Source: Atopsyche davidsoni (lineage: Eukaryota; Arthropoda; Insecta; Trichoptera; Hydrobiosidae). From it: DNA of 64,000 nt. Made by a program: the position numbers and the translations under genes. The notes under the pieces were generated by a model that did not search any database, was not told the origin of the DNA, and saw nothing but the letters and a program-made list of their open reading frames with translations. Positions 61,001-64,000 of this stretch are shown here, piece after piece. The stretch is taken from assembly GCA_022113835.1 (NCBI GenBank), contig JAILWY010000027.1, positions 12,774,501 through 12,838,500 on the forward strand, written 5' to 3'. The stretch's first letter is position 1. Each line of letters opens with the position of its first letter.

Positions 61001-62714
61001 TAGATATAAATACTCTCCCCGCCGGCTTGAGCGAAGCTTGCATAAGTTTTCAATGCCACGCTCGTGCGTGAATCCGTTCTCAATGCAACATCCATTGACT
61101 CGAATGATCAAACGCAAGTTTTGCATTATTAATATACTACGTATAAGATTTTTTTTTTTAATTTTTTATAAACACTTTATTTCAGAACTAATTTAACGTG
61201 TGTGGCCGCGTAAATTCGAAAGCATTACTTTTCTAAGAGGGCGTTTATCAATTAAGAGAGTTTATAGAAAGTAACGTACAACAAAAATTGTATTGGGTTA
61301 TTAAAATTACCGAGATTCGAGATGAAATTAAAATTTTCATTTAAATGTGTTAAGATTCACATTGAATATTTAAAACTGAATGGAAAATTTTAAAAGAAAT
61401 CAAATTCCATACAAATCACTTATTTTTCCTGGAATTGATTTCAGATACAGCTTATTTCAATTTAAGCCATGTTCAAAGAAAAAAAAATTGGTGTGATATT
61501 CGAGTATTTTTATACAATTGATATCAGTTAAATCCCATCAACTAGTTACATCGATATGGGTCTCCGCTGAATCGATGTCAATCTAAAACTTGAAGCTCAG
61601 AAAACCTGACACATTAAAAATATTATCCTTAATAAACCAATTTTTTTAAATTTCTTAATTTTTGTTTATATAAGATGTTTCATAGTCTTTAAAGATAAAG
61701 GTGGCGTATTTTTTTCTACTTCTCTTTAACTATTCTTTTTATTATTTCTTGACTTACATTATTTAAGAAGATAGTGAAACTGCAGTGACTGGAAAAGTTC
61801 TCTACACTTACCTATAAAGAAAATATATCATTAGTCATGTTTTAACGAGTTTTGTATTTCAACACATAATAACATCAGTTTGGGATTCACGTGTCAGAGA
61901 TCAAGTCGGGAACCTCTCGATAAAAAGTTCTAACCAATGGGCCAACAAACTAACCAGAACTACAGAAACATATAGTTCGAAATGATAATCAAGGAATTTC
62001 ACTGAGAGCCACATAGTCGGCAGCAGTGGCGTGTGGATCTAACCGCTGGCGCACGAATAAAAAATAATGACCACCATAACCTTTATAATAAAAAGCACAA
62101 GCCTCACACCGTACAACCTGGGGAAAGAAACAAAATATAATATACATATGAATCAACGGATTCTAAGCGATGAATAGAACGATGACTCTATCTGCCTACT
62201 GCCTAATTTTAACTATATTCCGCGAGCGTGGGACATTGAGCTTAGACAATATGAGATCGTGGATTTTATAATCACGCTACTCTGTGAGGTTAGTTATACG
62301 TGTTATCTCGAGTGTATAGTTGCAAGTCTCGTGCGCGGATGTGGCTCAAGAGCTGCACATCGCAGGACCTTGAACTTGCGTTATCTGAAGTCTGCAGATA
62401 ACGCGAGTCATCGTGTGCGAGAAATCGTAGTGATTGCACCACAGGAGCCAACACGCCGAGAATCAGCACATCAATCATTCGGTAATTACACTCTAATGCA
62501 GGTGTCTATATTTCAGATAAGAACGCAATAAACTTACTAGAGATTCTACACGCGGCACAACACGACTGATTAACGATGTCGTAATTTTTTTTCGACAAAA
62601 TTACAAAAAAGATCCGATAAATTCTACCACAGTGAAATTTAATCAATTGGTTGCATTGTGAAGGTGAGACAGGGCGGTCGAGCTTTTTTTTTGTTTCTGT
62701 AATAACCTAACCAA
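61001..62714. other. non-coding DNA
   Basis: No gene recognised. A 12-base-pair hairpin with stem gcgttatct/agataacgc lies at 62375-62407. A tRNA-like fragment on the minus strand (gcccattggttagaac then aggttcccgac) near 61890-61960 is too degraded to call. Confidence 0.4.
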
Positions 62715-62824
62715 GAAAACCATGAACACTGGTTCAACATGAGTATATGCTCAGTGAAATGGTCGTCAACCTCCTCTGAGGAGAGGCACTCGATGAAGAT
62801 GAATAATAAAAATATAAATAAATA
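62715..62824 (+). repeat. family A repeat, copy 6 (3' end only)
   Basis: Starts gaaaaccatgaacactgg and carries gagtatatgctcagtgaaat, cgtcaacctcctctgaggag and gatgaagatgaataataaaa, ending in an AAATA-rich tail. The 5' truncation and A-rich tail are like a retroposed element. Confidence 0.85.
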
Positions 62825-63932
62825 AATTAGGAGAGTTAGCGGTTATGTAAGGTTAGAACTTTTAAGTCACATATCGAATAGTATTAAAAATAAAATATTT
62901 ATTTGAAACTTATTCACAATACTGCTCACACGTTTCAGATAGATTAAGAAAACGCATGTTATGTGTTATACGCTTCTTAATATTAACGTAGTGATAAAAT
63001 TGTTGTAAACATATTTATTTGTTTTGCAGTCTTATATTGTGTAGATAAAAATTAAACAAAAAGTTTTAAAAAAAGACTACTGATTATTTTTACCGGGACA
63101 GTGAGAGCTCTTTTCCTCTTCAAAGACATGACTAAATTGTTAGACCGATACGTGATTTTTACAATTATGTTAGACATTAGGGGTTGGAATTTACTCCAAC
63201 AAAAAATCATCAAAAACTAATTAAAGAACAATTACTAGGAATTCCACTAATTTAAAGTCTAACGACGCTGGAAAACCTCTCTCGGTTGTTAACCTGTAAA
63301 TTAATATTCTAGTAGAATCAAAACTAATATATAAAAAAATGGGACAAAGGAGAGATGTGTATATTTTATTGTTTGTTAATAAAAGCGTATTCAAGATTTT
63401 GGTGATTGATTATCTTAAAAAGCAAGCGCAATAAGTTCGATCTATAGATATTGTGTTATTAAACGTATATACACACCTTTGTTCGAGTTTAAATTAAAAT
63501 TATAGTCGTAATTAGATATTTTTATAGTTTTTAACGTCTATAAAAAATGATGTTAAAAATATTTGGTCTCTTTTGATGGAAAATACTATGATGTGATGAA
63601 TTCAGATATTCAATATAAAAATTTAATTTTTTTAAATTTTAACCGTGTCAACTTGATGATTGAACAAGTGTTTGTAAGTAAAAAGATTTATCATTTCATG
63701 TGTATTTAATTTATGGAGGTCAGGCCCATGGAGGTCGTCGGGGGGACACGCGAGGGCGGAAGCCGCAGCTCCTCCTTGCCAGTTGCACCGACACGTAACC
63801 AGAAGGCCGACTGCTTCTATCTATACACATCATGCATTCGCAATCATTGGTAACGTTTTGTTTGTAAACCATTACATATCATTATGTAAATCACCACATA
63901 TCATTGTCTCACTATTATATTTTCAAGTTTAG
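62825..63932. other. AT-rich non-coding DNA
   Basis: No gene or element recognised. A GC-rich pocket lies at 63715-63800. Confidence 0.4.
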
Positions 63933-64000
63933 TTCGTCTTCATCAAGTGCTTCTCTTCAGAGGAGGTTGGCGACCATTTCACTGAGCATATACTTATACA
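63933..64000 (-). repeat. family A repeat, copy 7 (3' end, cut by the window)
   Basis: On the minus strand the words gtatatgctcagtgaaatgg, cgccaacctcctctgaagag and cacttgatgaagacga match the 3' end of family A. The copy continues past the window edge. Confidence 0.85.

Overview
The window looks like AT-rich, gene-poor nuclear DNA from an animal, most likely an arthropod and probably an insect. The reasons are spliced coding sequence, mariner-type and hAT-type DNA transposon remnants, a tRNA-derived SINE, the 3' end of a non-LTR retrotransposon, a Penelope-like or foldback repeat, and long (TA)n arrays. There are no operons, no bacterial-type genes and no CRISPR array. The species cannot be named from this sequence. 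Almost all of the longer open frames are chance frames, frames through simple repeats, or decayed transposon pieces.

The one convincing host coding segment is a 216-bp exon on the minus strand (22508-22723). It encodes part of a PAQR4-like seven-transmembrane protein of the progestin and adipoQ receptor family. It has a plausible 3' splice site and a GTGAGT donor, and both flanking introns are phase 1. I found no other exon of that gene. If the gene continues in both directions, its flanking introns are at least about 22 kb and 41 kb, and most of the window is intron.

Layout. 1.4-2.8 kb: a small GC-rich minisatellite, then a repeat (family A) split by a TTAA-flanked non-autonomous element (family D). 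6.1-7.3 kb: tRNA-derived SINE copies and a (TA)n(TG)n microsatellite. 8.8-9.4 kb: two head-to-tail family A copies. 9.44-11.75 kb: a decayed 2.2-kb DNA transposon of unrecognised superfamily inside a (TA)n array. 16.6-17.4 and 18.9-19.4 kb: two different internally deleted mariner-like elements. 21.6-21.9 kb: a near-perfect 220-bp palindrome. 22.5 kb: the PAQR4-like exon. 23.4-23.9 kb: a hAT-type MITE with an internal 31-bp array. 26.5-27.2 kb: one family B and one family A copy. 29.6 and 33.4 kb: family B copies. 35.0-35.6 kb: a 5'-truncated LINE with poly(A) and target duplication. 38.2-40.1 kb: (TA)30, a 214-bp hAT MITE with 8-bp duplications, a 25-copy 34-bp G-rich minisatellite and family A. 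47.6-48.4 kb: a very long (TA)n array and an inverted family D copy. 50.5 kb: a G-rich array. 51.7-52.7 kb: an intact hAT MITE and a cluster of family B. 54.4 and 57.9 kb: family B fragments. 60.7-61.0 kb: (TA)42 and an exact 10-bp array carrying CACGTCA. 62.7 and 63.9 kb: family A 3' ends.

The most unusual items are the unclassified transposon at 9.5-11.7 kb, the hammerhead-like hairpin shared by family B copies, the palindrome at 21.7 kb and the homogeneous 34-bp minisatellite. All family assignments come from reading motifs by eye; no searches were run.
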